A stretch of 64,000 nt of DNA from an uncultured Latescibacterota bacterium (GCA_958295495.1 OY282352.1:558001-622000); one strand, 5' to 3'. Positions 53,063 through 62,591 are shown, counted from the stretch's first letter. Notes: generated by a model not told the origin, from the sequence alone. Made by a program: numbers and translations.

Positions 53063-54559
53063 ATGTCCGACCGCCCCAACATCCTCTTCATAATGTCCGA
53101 CCAACTCACCGCCGCCCTGACCGGTGCCTACGGCCATCCAGTCGTCCAGACGCCGCACTTGAATCGCCTCGCCGCCGAAGGCGTCCGCTTTGACTCGGCC
53201 TATACTCCTTTTCCCTTGTGCGCCCCGGGCCGCGCCTGCATCACCAGTGGACGCCACGCCTCTGAGATCGGTGCTTGGGACAACGGCGCGCTCTTGGCCG
53301 CGGATGTGCCGTCGTACGCACACTACCTCAGCAACGCCGGCTACGACACCGTGCTCTCGGGCAAGATGCACTTCGTCGGCCCGGACCAAGTACACGGCTT
53401 CCACCGCCGGCTGACGACCGATATTTATCCGCCCGACTTCTCGTGGGTCAAGGAAGAGTGGATCCGCATTAAGGAGACTAAGGGAGATAACTACGAAGAG
53501 GTCATGGGCGACCGACCCACCTACAATGCCTCTGGCTACACCGGCCAAGCCGTACGGGTCAACTTCTGGCACAATGCCCTCAGCTACGACGAAGAGACGC
53601 ACTTCCGCGCCGTGGAGTACCTCCGTGCCCAACGCGGCGATACCCCCTTCTTGCTCTGCGCTTCCTTCCACCACCCGCACGAGCCGTTCCATCCGCCGCA
53701 GGCGTACTGGGACCGCTACGCCGACGCCGAGATCGCCATCCCCGAATTCCCGGCCCGCCTCGATGAGACCTATTCGGCGCTGGATCGCTGGCTCAACGCC
53801 TATCACGGCACCCGCCGCTTCAACTTGCGCGATCCAGCGAGCCTGCGCCGCCTGCGCCGCGCGTACTACGGCTTGGTGACGTACCTCGACGACAAGGTCG
53901 GCGGCTTGCTGGCGACGCTAGAGCAAACCGGCTTGCTCGACCGGACGGTCGTGGTCTTTACCTCCGACCACGGCGACATGTTGTGCGAAAAGGAGATGGT
54001 GCAGAAGCGCTGTTTTTACGAGTGGTCCTGCCGCGTCCCACTCATCGTCCGCTTCCCCGACCAGTGGCAGGCCGGCACCACCGTCGAGACGCCAACCTCG
54101 CTTCTCGACCTGCTGCCTACGTTTTGCGAATTGGCCGGTGCCGAGGCGAGCTTGCCCCACGATGGCACCAGCCTCCTGCCGATCATTGAGGGCCACAGCG
54201 CCGACCGCCACATCTTCGCCCAAGCCCACGAGGCAGTGGGCGCGCCCTGCATCATGGTCCGCGAGGGCCGGTTCAAATACAATTACATCCACGGCCACCA
54301 GCCCCAGCTTTTTGACTTGGAGAGCGATCCCGGTGAGTGGCACAACCTCGCCGGCACAGCCGAGCACACTGCAATTGAGACGCGCCTGCGCGGGCTGGTT
54401 TTAGACCGCTTCGACCCCGATAAAATGGCCGGCGACAACCTCGACAGCCTCTACCGCCGCCGTCTAATCCGGGACGTGATGTACAAACACGACGCCTCGT
54501 GGAACCACGCCACGACCTTCGATCCGAGAAGAGGGGCGCTCGACCAGTATAGCCGGTAG
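53063..54559 (+). CDS. Sulfatase, choline-sulfatase-like
   Basis: The protein of 498 residues has the formylglycine signature PLCAPGRACITSGRH with Cys53 (CxPxR), metal ligands in NILFIMSDQL and VVVFTSDHGDMLCEKEM, and GKMHFVGPDQVHGFHRR, which is usual for choline-sulfatases. The C-terminus (DASWNHATTFDPRRGALDQY) resembles the choline-sulfatase tail, though other sulfate esters are possible. It needs an activating sulfatase-maturase, not seen here. No signal peptide is visible, so it is probably cytoplasmic. Confidence 0.85.
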   Translation: MSDRPNILFIMSDQLTAALTGAYGHPVVQTPHLNRLAAEGVRFDSAYTPFPLCAPGRACITSGRHASEIGAWDNGALLAADVPSYAHYLSNAGYDTVLSGKMHFVGPDQVHGFHRRLTTDIYPPDFSWVKEEWIRIKETKGDNYEEVMGDRPTYNASGYTGQAVRVNFWHNALSYDEETHFRAVEYLRAQRGDTPFLLCASFHHPHEPFHPPQAYWDRYADAEIAIPEFPARLDETYSALDRWLNAYHGTRRFNLRDPASLRRLRRAYYGLVTYLDDKVGGLLATLEQTGLLDRTVVVFTSDHGDMLCEKEMVQKRCFYEWSCRVPLIVRFPDQWQAGTTVETPTSLLDLLPTFCELAGAEASLPHDGTSLLPIIEGHSADRHIFAQAHEAVGAPCIMVREGRFKYNYIHGHQPQLFDLESDPGEWHNLAGTAEHTAIETRLRGLVLDRFDPDKMAGDNLDSLYRRRLIRDVMYKHDASWNHATTFDPRRGALDQYSR

Positions 54560-54650
54560 GTACGCGTGCTGCGCCCCGGCAGACGATGCGGACAAGCCGT
54601 GGTTTACCTCTATATAGACGGTGTGAGCAAAACAAGCTAGGAGAAACCTA

Positions 54651-55766
54651 TTGGCCTTTGAGTCAGTCGATGCACTTCAAAGAACTCTGGCGGACACGGT
54701 CTTCCATTACGCCGCGGACCGAAAGAAGGCCGCAGGCCGTGCGTTGGGGACGCTCGTCGAGATCGTCGCATTTTACACCCTCCGTACGTGGAATCTTCGT
54801 GACCATATCGTCATTGAGCGGTCAGTGCCTGAGTTCGCCAACCCTGAGGTATTGCACAACGTCGAGTTCTCGCTTCACCCCATCCGGGCTCGCCACGAAG
54901 TCGAGATCGCCTCGTTATCCCTTCCCCTCACGGCCGCAAAGATCAAGCGCCACTTGCCCTTTCTACAAGGAACGGCCGTCAAATCAACTCAGGTGCTCAG
55001 CAAAGACGCCGTGAAGCGCAACGCAGCCGTCCTTATAGAGAGCGAAACTGGTCCAGTTATTGCTAATGTTGATACATTGAATGATTCTAGTTGCAGACTC
55101 ACCGTATGCCGGCTCTCCACTGATCCGTTCGCGATCTTTGAATGCAAGCGCGTGGGCGTGGAGGAAGGGATGCGAAAAGGGCCACAGACGATTGAAAAAG
55201 CAAAACAGGGTGCTTATGTCGCACGGTCCGTGTCTTCCCTGCAAAAAGTGCGGCTTCGGAATGGGCAGTTTCAAGGTGTCATGGAACAATCCGACGGTAG
55301 CTTCCAAACCGGCCTCTACGACGAGGTGCTCAGGGAAGTCATCGACGCGTCGTCGGTTATCGAACTCGCTGGATTCATACTCACCGTTGGTGTCGTCAGT
55401 AACCATGGCAATTGGTTTACCTCTGACAACCACAATAAGGAACTTCGCGTTCTGGCTCAGTCATACGACTGGCTCTTGTTCCTTACCGATGCTGGGTTGT
55501 CTCAGTTCATTGACAGACTGCTGCTCAACCCCACACCAGAACTGAAACCTGCTCGTGAGGCGTTCTTGGCGAGTTACCCCCGCAGATCTGGAACAAATAT
55601 ATTCACCAAGGTGTGTATGGCCGTTGACGCAGACGAAGCGCTCCTAAGCTACTTCACGGCGCACGAAGCTGAGATCGAGACGTGGTTTAACATCATCTCC
55701 CCCCGTGACGGTACGATTGAGAACCTACAGGCTGACTTGCGAAAACTCGCCGCAAAAGACTGGTAG
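54651..55766 (+). CDS. Putative type II restriction endonuclease
   Basis: The protein of 371 residues starts at a TTG with TAGGAG 6-7 bases upstream. Around residues 157-168 it has TDPFAIFECKRVGVEEGMRK, containing an E-x-K pair after an Asp, consistent with a PD-(D/E)xK nuclease. GPQTIEKAKQGAYVARSVSS follows. No membrane or known DNA-binding motif is visible. It stands 14 bases before a Dam-type adenine methyltransferase gene in the same direction, which is the main support for the function. Its recognition site cannot be predicted. Base composition is below the local average, fitting transfer. Confidence 0.6.
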   Translation: MAFESVDALQRTLADTVFHYAADRKKAAGRALGTLVEIVAFYTLRTWNLRDHIVIERSVPEFANPEVLHNVEFSLHPIRARHEVEIASLSLPLTAAKIKRHLPFLQGTAVKSTQVLSKDAVKRNAAVLIESETGPVIANVDTLNDSSCRLTVCRLSTDPFAIFECKRVGVEEGMRKGPQTIEKAKQGAYVARSVSSLQKVRLRNGQFQGVMEQSDGSFQTGLYDEVLREVIDASSVIELAGFILTVGVVSNHGNWFTSDNHNKELRVLAQSYDWLLFLTDAGLSQFIDRLLLNPTPELKPAREAFLASYPRRSGTNIFTKVCMAVDADEALLSYFTAHEAEIETWFNIISPRDGTIENLQADLRKLAAKDW

Positions 55767-55780
55767 AAGGACGACTAGGC

Positions 55781-56377
55781 ATGACCGCAGGACGCAACAA
55801 TGCCGAAGTGCTAAGCCAACATTGGTGTACTCCGCCAAAGTACGTCAACGCGATACGAGAGTTCTTCCCCGAATCAGTCGCGCTGGACCCATGCTCCAAT
55901 CGCCATTCTATCGTGAGGGCGACTGTAGAGTACTCGCTGCCTGAGATTGACGGATTGTCGGCGTCGTGGAATTACCCTACCGTCTTCGTCAATCCTCCAT
56001 ACGGCAGGGACCGCGAGAGAGGCACCACGATTCGAGATTGGCTCCGAAAATGCACCGAAGCTCACTTACAACATGGTGTTGAAGTGCTCGCCCTTGTGCC
56101 TGTCGCTACTAATACTCGCCACTGGAAACAATACGTGTTCGGCACTGCCACTGCGGTCGCGTTTCTCTACGACACCCGGCTGCGCTTCCTCGTAAATGGG
56201 AAGGACGGTGGCAAAGGGGCTCCAATGTCCTGCGCGATGGTCTATTGGGGCCCGCAGTACGAGCGCTTTGAAAAAATATTCATCCGCTTTGGGGCGGTGG
56301 TTGACGTTCGGCATCTACATGGAAAGCTCGTTGGCATAGGCGAGCACTTGGATTTATTCGCAAGAGCGGCGAACTAA
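55781..56377 (+). CDS. Phage-type DNA N6-adenine methyltransferase (Dam, PF05869-like)
   Basis: The protein of 198 residues has WCTPPKYVNAIREFF at the N-terminus (the W-x-TP motif), SVALDPCSN as the SAM site, FVNPPYGRDRE as the catalytic NPPY motif at about 70, and a final SCAMVYWGPQYERFEKIF line. This layout matches small Dam methyltransferases of phage type. It probably protects DNA against the neighbouring nuclease. Target sequence is unknown. It ends 2 bases before the convergent FAH-family gene. Confidence 0.8.
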   Translation: MTAGRNNAEVLSQHWCTPPKYVNAIREFFPESVALDPCSNRHSIVRATVEYSLPEIDGLSASWNYPTVFVNPPYGRDRERGTTIRDWLRKCTEAHLQHGVEVLALVPVATNTRHWKQYVFGTATAVAFLYDTRLRFLVNGKDGGKGAPMSCAMVYWGPQYERFEKIFIRFGAVVDVRHLHGKLVGIGEHLDLFARAAN

Positions 56378-56379
56378 CG

Positions 56380-57402
56380 CTATCCTCCCAACCCCTGTAG
56401 CTGCTCTGTCTCTTCGAGGGGCACCACGGGATTTTCCAAAACCCCGATCCCGCCGGAAAACGCCAACTGCATCACGTCCCCATCCACAAGCCCCTCCGCC
56501 AAATCCGCCTCGGCAAAGACGATGGGCGTCCCCCAATAAAACGCCAGCAGGGTGCGCGGTGCTAGGGGCAGCCGCCTGAAAAGGTGGCGCTCTAAGTGCA
56601 GAAGCTGCCCGGGCATGTTCAGGTTGTTCTGGCCGGTCGCGCCCTTTTTGTAGGCTATGGATTGTCCGTGGCGCAGGATGCGGCACGAGACCTCGACCTC
56701 AGCGTCGTCGTACTCGTCGGCTGTAACCAACACCGGCCCTAGGGAAGCGCACCCACCGGCCCAGTTTTTGGCTTGGGGCAAGTTGAGGGGATTGGCGGCC
56801 TCAATGCCGTTGTCGGTGGCGTCGTTGCCGCCGGTGTAGCCCAGCCGCTCTAAGCGGCCCTGGCGCGTCAGGCCATAGATTGACACCAGCTCGGCCTCGG
56901 GCACTAAGCGCTGGGTATCGCCGGGCCGCGTGATGGGCTGTCCGTGCCCGACGACGGCATCTGGCTCGCCCTTGGCGAACAACTCCGGGCGTCCGCCGCC
57001 GGACACTTCGCGGTATTTCTGGTCGTACACGTTGACCGCCTCGCCGGTGGCCTGCTGGGCCTCGATTTCGCGCAATTTGGCGCTGACTTGGTGGGTCACC
57101 CCGGCCAGCCACACGCGCAGGGCGTGGGGATGGCCGGGCGGGCCGCTGACCGGCTTGGTGAGGTACGGATCGCGGGTGCTGCGGTTGGCCAACAGCGCGT
57201 CCAGCGGCAAGCGGCGCACAGCCCGTTTTTGCAGGTTCTGAGCGGCGGCTACTAGCCCAATCTCGTCGCCGCGGCCATCGTAGTAGAGCTGATGCACGGT
57301 GCGCGGTCCCCGTTGGCCGCCCGTCAGGTCAAAGACCTCGGCGCCGGCGACGAGGCCCAAGCGCAGGCCGTCGCCCGGCTCGATGAATTGCACTAGTTTC
57401 AC
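56380..57402 (-). CDS. FAH-family protein (AraD1-like)
   Basis: The protein of 340 residues resembles the AraD1 branch of the fumarylacetoacetate hydrolase family: LAGVTHQVSAKLREIE, VVGHGQPITRPG, LVPEAELVSIYGLTRQGR, GYTGGNDATDNGIEAANPLN and ASLGPVLVTADEYDD. These contain the acidic ligands of the metal site. AraD1-type proteins act in non-phosphorylated sugar-acid pathways, which fits the dehydratases of this window, but the substrate is not known. It is read towards the methyltransferase gene. Confidence 0.82.
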   Translation of the reverse strand: MKLVQFIEPGDGLRLGLVAGAEVFDLTGGQRGPRTVHQLYYDGRGDEIGLVAAAQNLQKRAVRRLPLDALLANRSTRDPYLTKPVSGPPGHPHALRVWLAGVTHQVSAKLREIEAQQATGEAVNVYDQKYREVSGGGRPELFAKGEPDAVVGHGQPITRPGDTQRLVPEAELVSIYGLTRQGRLERLGYTGGNDATDNGIEAANPLNLPQAKNWAGGCASLGPVLVTADEYDDAEVEVSCRILRHGQSIAYKKGATGQNNLNMPGQLLHLERHLFRRLPLAPRTLLAFYWGTPIVFAEADLAEGLVDGDVMQLAFSGGIGVLENPVVPLEETEQLQGLGG

Positions 57403-57425
57403 ACGTATTGCTCCCGAGTGATCGT

Positions 57426-57560
57426 TTAAGAGTTGACTACTCCCAAGCCTAAAGGTTTGGGGATTCTTGGCGGTTTTCCGCCTGAGATTGTAGCCCCAAG
57501 CTCAAGCCCCTCGCACAGAATCGACGCATACCACTTGCCGGTGAAGGCTGTCAGATAAAG
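57426..57560 (-). pseudogene. Possible TnpB-type transposon remnant
   Basis: The minus-strand frame TAFTGKWYASILCEGLELGA then TISGGKPPRIPKPLGLGVVN ends in TAA. The pair GKWY-x-S ... PKPLG-x-G-V-N resembles the stretch just before the RuvC-I motif (GIDLGVN) of IS605-type TnpB. Only about 43 residues are left, between the FAH-family gene and mqnD. The assignment rests on a short resemblance. Confidence 0.35.
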
Positions 57561-58375
57561 AGCGGAGCGTCGGACTTGGGCGCGATGCCGGCCCGCTCGG
57601 CCCGCTCGATCAGGTCGAATATGGCGGCCTCGCCGTCGGCTCCGTAGTCGAGCGTGTGCCGGTTGACGTACAGGTCGATATGCGCCTGCACGACGCTTGC
57701 GTCCATCTCTTGGGCGTGCTGGCGAATGTAGCCCCGCACCGCGTCTGGGTGGGCATAGGCGTACTCCACGCTCTGCACGAGCGCACGGTCGAGCCGGCCG
57801 ATGAGTTCGGCTCCGAGGCTGCGCCGCGCGAGGATGCCGCCGAGAGGGATCGGATGCCCGGTGCTTTCCTCCCACCACTGTCCTAGGTCGATGATCGCTT
57901 CTAGCCCGTGGTGGGCATAGGTGAAGCGGCTCTCGTGGATGATGACGCCGGCATCAACTAAGCCTTGCGCGGTCGCGCCTACGATCTGGTCGAAAGGCAT
58001 GACTACTAGCTGCTCAATGCTGGGGTCAAAGAGCCTCAGCAGCAGGGCCGCAGTGGTCAGCCGCCCGGGAATGGCGATCCGCTTGCGTTTGAGGTCTTCC
58101 CGCGCCAGCCTCTCCCGCGCTATCAACAGCGGCCCGCACCCCCTCCCCAAGGCCCCACCCGAGTGCAGCAGGCAATACTGCTCCCTCAGATGCGCCAGCG
58201 CGTGGAAGGATATTTTGGTCGCGTCGAGTTGCCCCCGCAGCGCCATCTCATTGAGCGTTTCGATGTCGGCTAGCACCTCCTCGCATTCGGGCGCACCGGC
58301 GATCTGCCCGTGGACCAAGCCGCAAAAGACAAACGTATCGTTGGGACAGGGCGAATAGCCCAAAGTCACGCGCAT
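57551..58375 (-). CDS. mqnD: 1,4-dihydroxy-6-naphthoate synthase
   Basis: The protein of 274 residues starts VTLGYSPCPNDTFVFCGLVH, the MqnD hallmark, with KISFHALAHLREQYCLLHSG, AGVIIHESRFTYAHHGL and LGQWWEESTGHPIPLGGILA. It converts cyclic de-hypoxanthine futalosine to 1,4-dihydroxy-6-naphthoate in the futalosine pathway of menaquinone synthesis. Its start overlaps the end of mqnB by 10 bases. The pathway partners MqnA, MqnC and MqnE are not in the window. Confidence 0.93.
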   Translation of the reverse strand: MRVTLGYSPCPNDTFVFCGLVHGQIAGAPECEEVLADIETLNEMALRGQLDATKISFHALAHLREQYCLLHSGGALGRGCGPLLIARERLAREDLKRKRIAIPGRLTTAALLLRLFDPSIEQLVVMPFDQIVGATAQGLVDAGVIIHESRFTYAHHGLEAIIDLGQWWEESTGHPIPLGGILARRSLGAELIGRLDRALVQSVEYAYAHPDAVRGYIRQHAQEMDASVVQAHIDLYVNRHTLDYGADGEAAIFDLIERAERAGIAPKSDAPLFI

Positions 58376-59088
58376 AGCCCTTCCTCCAAGAGTTTCTGAG
58401 CCGCGGCCTGCGCTCTAGCCGCGGCTCGCGGCAAATCCCATTGCTCCCGCGCACGCTGCTCGACGATGTTGCTCATGGCGCGCAACTCGGCAAAGGGCAC
58501 TTCGTACAGGGCGCATAGGTGTGCGGCCGCCGCGCCCTCCATGTTTTCGCACAAGGCCCCAAAGCGCCGCCCCCTTTCCGCCCCTAGCTCGTCGGTGCCC
58601 GCGCATTCCTGCACGGTGACGAAGGGGCCGCTGTAGGCTTCCGGCAACGCGGTCGCCGCCCGCTGTACCCACTGCTCGTCAATGGGAAAGTAATTGTAAT
58701 AAGAGCGCTCTTTCTCCAGCACCGGAATGCCAATCAGTTCGCCGCCCTGCCAGCCATCCGGCATCCGCACCCCTAAATCCCCGTAGCATTCCTCGCTGGC
58801 CAAGGCCAGATCCCCAACGCTTGCCCCGCTCGCTGGATACGCCCCGCCCACGCCGACTTGGACGACCCGCAACGGTCGCTGCCCCTGCAAGTAGCAGGTG
58901 AGCGCGTGCGCCGCATTCACCGCGCCGATCCCGGTCGCCACCAAAGTCACCGGCTGTGTGCCAATTTTCCCACTCACCCATTCGCGCTCGGCGACTTTGC
59001 GCTGTACGCGCCCGACCACGGCCTCCCTTAGGGCAAGCTGCTCAAAGGCCGTCGCGCTCAGCACGAGGATTTCTTCGGTGGCCGTCAA
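58366..59088 (-). CDS. mqnB: Futalosine hydrolase
   Basis: The protein of 240 residues belongs to the purine-nucleoside phosphorylase fold: LVATGIGAVNAAHALTCYL, VVQVGVGGAYPASGASVGDL, ENMEGAAAAHLCALYEVPFA and AMSNIVEQRAREQW match MqnB. It removes hypoxanthine from futalosine. The overlap with mqnD and the shared pathway make an operon certain. This confirms the futalosine route for menaquinone rather than the classical Men pathway. Confidence 0.9.
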   Translation of the reverse strand: MTATEEILVLSATAFEQLALREAVVGRVQRKVAEREWVSGKIGTQPVTLVATGIGAVNAAHALTCYLQGQRPLRVVQVGVGGAYPASGASVGDLALASEECYGDLGVRMPDGWQGGELIGIPVLEKERSYYNYFPIDEQWVQRAATALPEAYSGPFVTVQECAGTDELGAERGRRFGALCENMEGAAAAHLCALYEVPFAELRAMSNIVEQRAREQWDLPRAAARAQAAAQKLLEEGLCA

Positions 59089-59242
59089 AAGAGTGGTTAG
59101 TGGTTAATAGTTGGGCCGCTCGTCTTTTGCTTGGGAGTGGGGACAGGCCCCTGACCGCTGGCAGCTATGCTGAATAATATACGGTTGACTCCACCGAGGG
59201 CCAGCCGTACAATCCGGCCATTCACCTTTCCCCAATCGCCTT

Positions 59243-60406
59243 ATGCACATCTGCCACCTCCGCATCTACTCGGTCGCCGTATCCCGCGTGTACCACACCC
59301 ACGTAGCTCCCACGGGCGGCCACAGCAAGAATGCCTCGCGCTACTACGTGCTGGAAATAGAGACCAATACCGGCCTGCGCGGCCTCGGCGAAATCTCGGA
59401 CCTAGAGGATGCGTGGCAAGCACCGTCGCCGGCGGACCTGCGCGAAACCCTGATGCCCCTGCTGGCCGGTGCCGACCCGCGCAAACGCCTCCTCGCTTGG
59501 GAACGCGTAGCCGAGGCACTGCCCGCCAGCGACCACCCGGAATTCCGCCGACTCGTCTGTGCGGCCGTGGAAATGGCCCTGATCGACCTCTCGGGCAAGT
59601 ATTACAACGCCCCTGCCCACGCGCTTTTAGGCGGCCAGTACCGGGACGCGCTACCCATCTCTTGGGTCGCGTACATCCGCAGCACAGAGGCGCTGGCAGA
59701 GGAAATTCAGGAAAAGGTCGCCGCCGGCTTTAGGGCCTTCAAGCTCAAGGTGGGGGCCGACTTTGACCTCGACTGCGAGCGCGTCCGCGTCTGCCGCCGG
59801 CTTGTCGGCCCGGATGCGTACCTCAAGGCCGATGCTTCGGGCGCGTGGGAAGAAGAAGAGGCCATTGAGCGGATCCGCGAATTGTCCGCGCTGGGCGTAG
59901 ATGCGGTTGAGACGCCGATCCAATGCGTCGCGCGCAAAGTGGCCAAGGACCACCCCGAACAGGTCAATGCCGACCCAGACTCCGCAGCCTTGGCCTTGGC
60001 GAGGGTGCGCGCAGCCGTGCCCGCCGCCCTCATCGAACACGTCGCCGACTTTGCCGATTCGTTTGCCCTCGCCCTCTTGCGCCACCGGGCCGTGGATGCC
60101 TTCAACGTCGCGCCCGTCCAAGCCGGCAGCCTGCACCGCGCCCAGCGGCTGAGCCAACTCGCCGCGGCCGCTGGCGTACCCGTCCTGCTCGGCAGCACGG
60201 TCGAGCTCGGCATTGGCACGGCCGCGGCCGTGCATTTAGGCGTGGCCACTAAAGCCGTCTGCGCACCCTCGGATTTGGTCGGCCCGGGCCTGTTGGCGAG
60301 TGATGTCGTTGCGCCGCCCTTGGCCTACCAGCAGGGTTGCCTTCGCGCTCCGCGAGGGCCGGGGTTGGGCGTTGAGTTGATCCCCGAGCTAATGGAGCAG
60401 AAATAA
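59243..60406 (+). CDS. Mandelate racemase/enolase-superfamily protein, muconate-lactonising subgroup
   Basis: The protein of 387 residues has an N-terminal capping domain (CHLRIYSVAVSRVYHTHVAP) and the barrel with FRAFKLKVGADFDLDCERVR, the KxK catalytic motif of the muconate-lactonising-enzyme/dipeptide-epimerase type. YLKADASGAWEEEEAIERIR, DAVETPIQC and AALIEHVADFADSFALAL follow in the positions where metal ligands are expected, though the third ligand is less clear. It differs from the galactonate dehydratase-like protein at 48900. Substrate is unknown. It is followed 5 bases later by purM. Confidence 0.82.
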   Translation: MHICHLRIYSVAVSRVYHTHVAPTGGHSKNASRYYVLEIETNTGLRGLGEISDLEDAWQAPSPADLRETLMPLLAGADPRKRLLAWERVAEALPASDHPEFRRLVCAAVEMALIDLSGKYYNAPAHALLGGQYRDALPISWVAYIRSTEALAEEIQEKVAAGFRAFKLKVGADFDLDCERVRVCRRLVGPDAYLKADASGAWEEEEAIERIRELSALGVDAVETPIQCVARKVAKDHPEQVNADPDSAALALARVRAAVPAALIEHVADFADSFALALLRHRAVDAFNVAPVQAGSLHRAQRLSQLAAAAGVPVLLGSTVELGIGTAAAVHLGVATKAVCAPSDLVGPGLLASDVVAPPLAYQQGCLRAPRGPGLGVELIPELMEQK

Positions 60407-60411
60407 ATCCC

Positions 60412-61446
60412 ATGCGCCAACGCCTTTCCTACGCCAGCGCGGGCGTCGATATAGACCAGACCGATGCCGCCAAGCGCGCCATGGCCGCGAGCATGGAAAC
60501 CGCGGACCCGCGCGTGCTCAACCGGATTGGCGCGTTCGCCACCCTGCTCGACGCCCGCTTCCCCGGATACGCACACCCGGTGCTGGTCCACAAGAGCGAG
60601 GAGCCTGGGTCCAAGCAGAAGTTGGCTTTTGCCCACGGCCGCCACCGCGGGGTCTGCTACGACATGGTCAATCACCTCATCGACGATATCATCGTCATGG
60701 GTGCCGAGCCGATTTCAATCCAAGACGTCATCGTATGCGGCACTATGGAGGGAGCCATCGTCAACGACCTCGTCGAAGCCCTTGCCGACGCCTGCCGCCA
60801 ACAGGGCTGCACCCTGACCGGCGGCGAGACCTCAGTGCAGCCCGGCGTGGTTCCCGACGGCCTCTATGTGCTGACTGCCAGCGTCATCGGCGTCGTCGAT
60901 AAGGACAACATCATTGATGGCCGGGCCATCGAGGCCGGTGATCAGGTTGTCGCGCTCGCTTCCAACGGCCTGCACACCAACGGCTACACCCTAGTCCGCG
61001 CCCTCTTAGACCGGCAACCCGACCTGCTCGCCGCAGACGTGGCCGGCGAACCCTTCCTCGAAGCGGTGCTCAAGCCCCATACCTGCTACTTGCAGGCCGT
61101 GCGCGGCCTTTTCGCCGACCCTCGCCTCCACGGCATGGCCCACATTACCGGCGGCGGCCTCCGCGATAACCTCAGCCGCATCTTGCCGCCGGGCCTCAAC
61201 GCCCAGCTCGACTTGGCGGCCCTACAGCTCCCACCAATCTTCCGCACCTTGCGCACAGCCGGCGCCCTAGACGACGCGGACATGCTGCGCACGTTCAATA
61301 TGGGCGTGGGCATGGCGCTGGTGATCGCGCCCGAGGCCGTGGAACCGGTGCTGGCCCACTTAGCGGCCCAAGCCTGCCGGGCCTATCGGCTCGGGGAAAT
61401 CGTCGCTGGCGAGCAAGAGGTCGCATTGCAGGGGTCGCTCGCTTAG
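60412..61446 (+). CDS. purM: Phosphoribosylformylglycinamidine cyclo-ligase
   Basis: The protein of 344 residues has the PurM signatures SYASAGVDIDQTDAAKRAM, CYDMVNHLIDDIIVMGAEPI, GCTLTGGETSVQPGV, QVVALASNGLHTNGYTLVRA, HITGGGLRDNLSRILPPG and NMGVGMALVI. It closes the imidazole ring in purine synthesis (FGAM to AIR). Length is normal and the start follows an enolase-superfamily gene directly, probably as one unit. Confidence 0.93.
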   Translation: MRQRLSYASAGVDIDQTDAAKRAMAASMETADPRVLNRIGAFATLLDARFPGYAHPVLVHKSEEPGSKQKLAFAHGRHRGVCYDMVNHLIDDIIVMGAEPISIQDVIVCGTMEGAIVNDLVEALADACRQQGCTLTGGETSVQPGVVPDGLYVLTASVIGVVDKDNIIDGRAIEAGDQVVALASNGLHTNGYTLVRALLDRQPDLLAADVAGEPFLEAVLKPHTCYLQAVRGLFADPRLHGMAHITGGGLRDNLSRILPPGLNAQLDLAALQLPPIFRTLRTAGALDDADMLRTFNMGVGMALVIAPEAVEPVLAHLAAQACRAYRLGEIVAGEQEVALQGSLA

Positions 61447-61526
61447 TAGAATTGCCGCCTGAGACCGGCCTGTGCGCCCCGTCGAGTTTGAGCGGCTGTC
61501 CCACCCATCAACTCAGGAGGTAAGCT

Positions 61527-62562
61527 ATGCACTGCTTTATCGTAGCCATTTTGCTGTTGGCGGCTCCACACGCGGCCTTTGCCTCAACAGGGGAGTTGCC
61601 CGGCGCGTTGTTCGCAGAACCCGACTTTTTTATCCTCGGCCCGGGCACCGGCTTGGGCCTCAGCGATGACACCGGCGCGTTGGGCGATGTAGATGGCGAT
61701 GGGGATGTGGACCTTGTGACAGCTTGGACTCGTTGGTCGCCACACGTATATGCAGACGACGGAGCCCCGGGAGAGCACATTCCACACTGGGGCTGGATGG
61801 TGGCGTCCAACGACGGCTTGGGTGGCTTGGTCCCCACCCACAACGTCACCCGCCCATTCCTCCTACAGATACACCTACCACGGCTTGGCGCTGTGGCGTC
61901 TGGACACCTCGGGCATGGTGGCACACCACGCGCTGCTCGGGTCGCAGGTACACGTACAAGGTCGGCCCCTGGTCAGCGACCTCAACGGCGATGGTCTGCT
62001 GGACGTGACCTTGGTTGATGGCAACTTGGAAACTGGTCCGGCCTTAGTCGTCTTGATCGGCCAGAGCGATGGCGTACCCGTCCTCGAAGGCCGCTACCGG
62101 CTGCCGGGCACGGGCAGCGAGGTGCTCGCCGGCGACCTCAACGGCGATGGGGCCACCGATCTGGTCGTGTTGGGGCGCGTGCAAAGCGGCACTTTAAAGT
62201 CTATAACACTTGGTGGGGCTTTCGTCTTAATCAACCAGAGCAGTCCGCCCACAGCCGCAGCCATTGAGCCGGCCACGCCGTCGGCCTTTGTCTTGGGGGC
62301 GAACTATCCCAATCCGTTTAATCCGGCCACGACCATCCCCCTAGCGGTGCCTGCCGGTGCCGAGACTGTGGACGTAGCCATCTACAACTTCTTGGGACAG
62401 CTTGTGCGCCAAGTGTGGACGGGTCCATTGGCAGCGGGCGAACACCTCCTGACTTGGGATGGCCAAAACGGGCAGGGCCGACCCGTCGCTTCTGGAATCT
62501 ATTTGTATCAGCTACGCGTGGGCGATCAGATGCACACCCGAAAAATGGTCAAGCTCGAATAG
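61527..62562 (+). pseudogene. Secreted FG-GAP/VCBS-type protein with FlgD/T9SS-type tail, one frameshift
   Basis: The ATG (AGGAGG upstream) begins a signal peptide (FIVAILLLAAPHAAFAS) and a repeat DTGALGDVDGDGDVDLVTAW of calcium-binding FG-GAP type. Near 61855 the frame changes and goes on as YRYTYHGLALWRLDTSGMVA, with repeats VSDLNGDGLLDVTLV and LAGDLNGDGATDLVVLG, then the C-terminal NYPNPFNPATTIPLAVPAGA and ASGIYLYQLRVGDQMHTRKM. With a one-base correction it is one secreted surface protein of about 345 residues. The lesion may be a real mutation or a sequencing error. Confidence 0.75.
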
Positions 62563-62591
62563 ACGATCCGATCGTCGATATCCTGCGCCTA

